Origin: CABQCM01 sp965145485
Lineage (GTDB): Bacteria; Bacillota; Clostridia; Oscillospirales; Acutalibacteraceae
Assembly: GCA_965145485.1 (NCBI GenBank)
Contig: CBCTCU010000064.1
Span: 1 to 6,245, forward strand
Direction of reading: 5' to 3'
Length of the DNA stretch: 6,245 nucleotides
Below the pieces are notes generated by a model. It was given only the letters and a program-made list of their open reading frames with translations. It made no database searches and was not told where the DNA came from. A program made the position numbers and the translations under genes. Within the stretch, counting starts at the first letter, position 1. The number at the start of each line of letters is the position of its first letter. Positions 5,992 through 6,245 of the stretch are shown piece after piece.

Positions 5992-6023
5992 AAGCCAATA
6001 CCGTCAGTGCGGCTTTGTTTTTT
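5992..6023 (+). terminator. Weak Rho-independent terminator after the XRE gene
   Basis: AAGCC (5992-5996) pairs with GGCTT (6011-6015) and is followed by TG and a run of six T (6018-6023). The stem is only 5 bp with a long loop, but the T-tract and the position 20 bases after the stop are right. Confidence 0.5.
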
Positions 6024-6070
6024 GGCGCCGACACCCGTAATTGCTCTTGTAAATCATCCTAATGTAATGT

Positions 6071-6102
6071 AAGGAAAATAAAATTAAAAAAAATTGAAAA
6101 AA
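6071..6102 (+). promoter_or_regulatory. A-rich UP-like element
   Basis: Nearly pure A/T with runs of A directly upstream of the -35 box at 6107, as in UP elements that raise rRNA promoter strength through the polymerase alpha subunit. Confidence 0.6.
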
Positions 6103-6106
6103 GTGC

Positions 6107-6135
6107 TTGACATTTGAGTGCGCATTTGGTATTAT
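6107..6135 (+). promoter_or_regulatory. Strong promoter, probably of an rRNA operon
   Basis: TTGACA (6107-6112), a 17-bp spacer and TATTAT (6130-6135) with TG one base upstream (6127-6128). An overlapping TATAAT at 6133-6138 would need a 20-bp spacer. The UP-like element before it and the rRNA-type leader after it point to an rRNA operon. The start point is predicted near 6142. Confidence 0.82.
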
Positions 6136-6187
6136 AATCAGGCGCTCACGAAACGGGGCGGTCAACAAGCCAGTTTCATTTGAGTGC
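6111..6187 (+). repeat. Direct repeat CATTTGAGTGC, two copies
   Basis: Eleven identical bases at 6111-6121 (overlapping the -35 box) and 6177-6187 (in the leader), 66 bases apart. The origin may be a partial promoter duplication. Confidence 0.7.
6142..6187 (+). other. Stem-loop at the 5' end of the rRNA leader
   Basis: 6142-6148 (GCGCTCA) pairs with 6181-6187 (TGAGTGC), with one G-U pair, and 6150-6154 (GAAAC) with 6173-6177 (GTTTC), separated by a small internal loop and closed by an 18-base loop. That gives 12 pairs beginning at the predicted first transcribed base. Confidence 0.55.
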
Positions 6188-6190
6188 AGA

Positions 6191-6203
6191 TGGACCTTGA
6201 AAA
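6191..6203 (+). promoter_or_regulatory. boxA-like antitermination site
   Basis: TGGACCTTGAAAA keeps 10 of 13 positions of the TGTTCTTTGAAAA form of boxA known from Gram-positive rRNA leaders. It would recruit NusB/NusE to the polymerase. Confidence 0.55.
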
Positions 6204-6245
6204 TTAAACAACGAGAAGGAACCCGAAGATTTTTTTGGTAGATTT

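Larger units (their letters stand above)
6142..6245 (+). ncRNA. Leader of pre-16S rRNA, cut by window edge
   Basis: Downstream of the strong promoter there is no ribosome binding site with an open frame. Instead ACCTTGAAAATTAAACAACG (6194-6213) closely resembles the TTTGAAAACTAAACAA segment of Bacillus and clostridial 16S leaders. The mature 16S gene itself is not in the window, so the assignment rests on the leader alone. Confidence 0.7.

Noticed and set aside
1..6245. CRISPR array, tRNA, insertion sequence or phage genes
   Set aside because: No regularly spaced repeats, cloverleaf, transposase or terminal inverted repeats were seen on either strand.

Overview
The window looks like chromosomal DNA of an anaerobic, probably gut-dwelling clostridium (Oscillospiraceae/Ruminococcaceae type). 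The grounds are AGGAGG-type ribosome binding sites, sigma-A style promoters, type I cohesin and dockerin modules, and a clostridial-style rRNA leader at the right edge. The genus cannot be fixed from the sequence.

Layout: (1) 3-731, + strand, the 3' part of an unrecognised gene, closed by a strong terminator at 780-817. (2) 818-1039, a gene-free leader crowded with promoter and dyad signals: TTGAAA-N17-TGaTATAAT, a second extended -10 inside an 18-bp near-palindrome, and three copies of TGATATAAT. (3) 1040-4048, + strand, a 1002-residue secreted protein with an N-terminal dockerin, a glycosidase-like region, a glutamine-amidotransferase-like domain and C-terminal beta-sandwiches. (4) 4049-4392, a convergent gap with a hairpin and a bidirectional terminator. 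(5) 4393-5544, - strand, a secreted cohesin / helical repeat / dockerin adaptor of 383 residues. (6) 5545-5651, a divergent promoter region in which the two -35 boxes overlap. (7) 5652-5972, + strand, a small XRE-family regulator. (8) 5973-6245, a terminator, then an A-rich UP-like element, a near-consensus promoter and a structured leader with a boxA-like sequence. I read this last part as the start of an rRNA operon whose 16S gene lies just outside the window.

The central theme is a small cellulosome-like pair. The dockerin-bearing enzyme could be captured by a cohesin, and the adaptor carries one cohesin plus its own dockerin, so it could bridge an enzyme to a larger scaffold. Whether these two particular proteins bind each other is inference. 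The XRE protein is well placed to control the adaptor, with which it shares a promoter region. The catalytic family of the large enzyme is not one I can name, and that is the most novel-looking element here.
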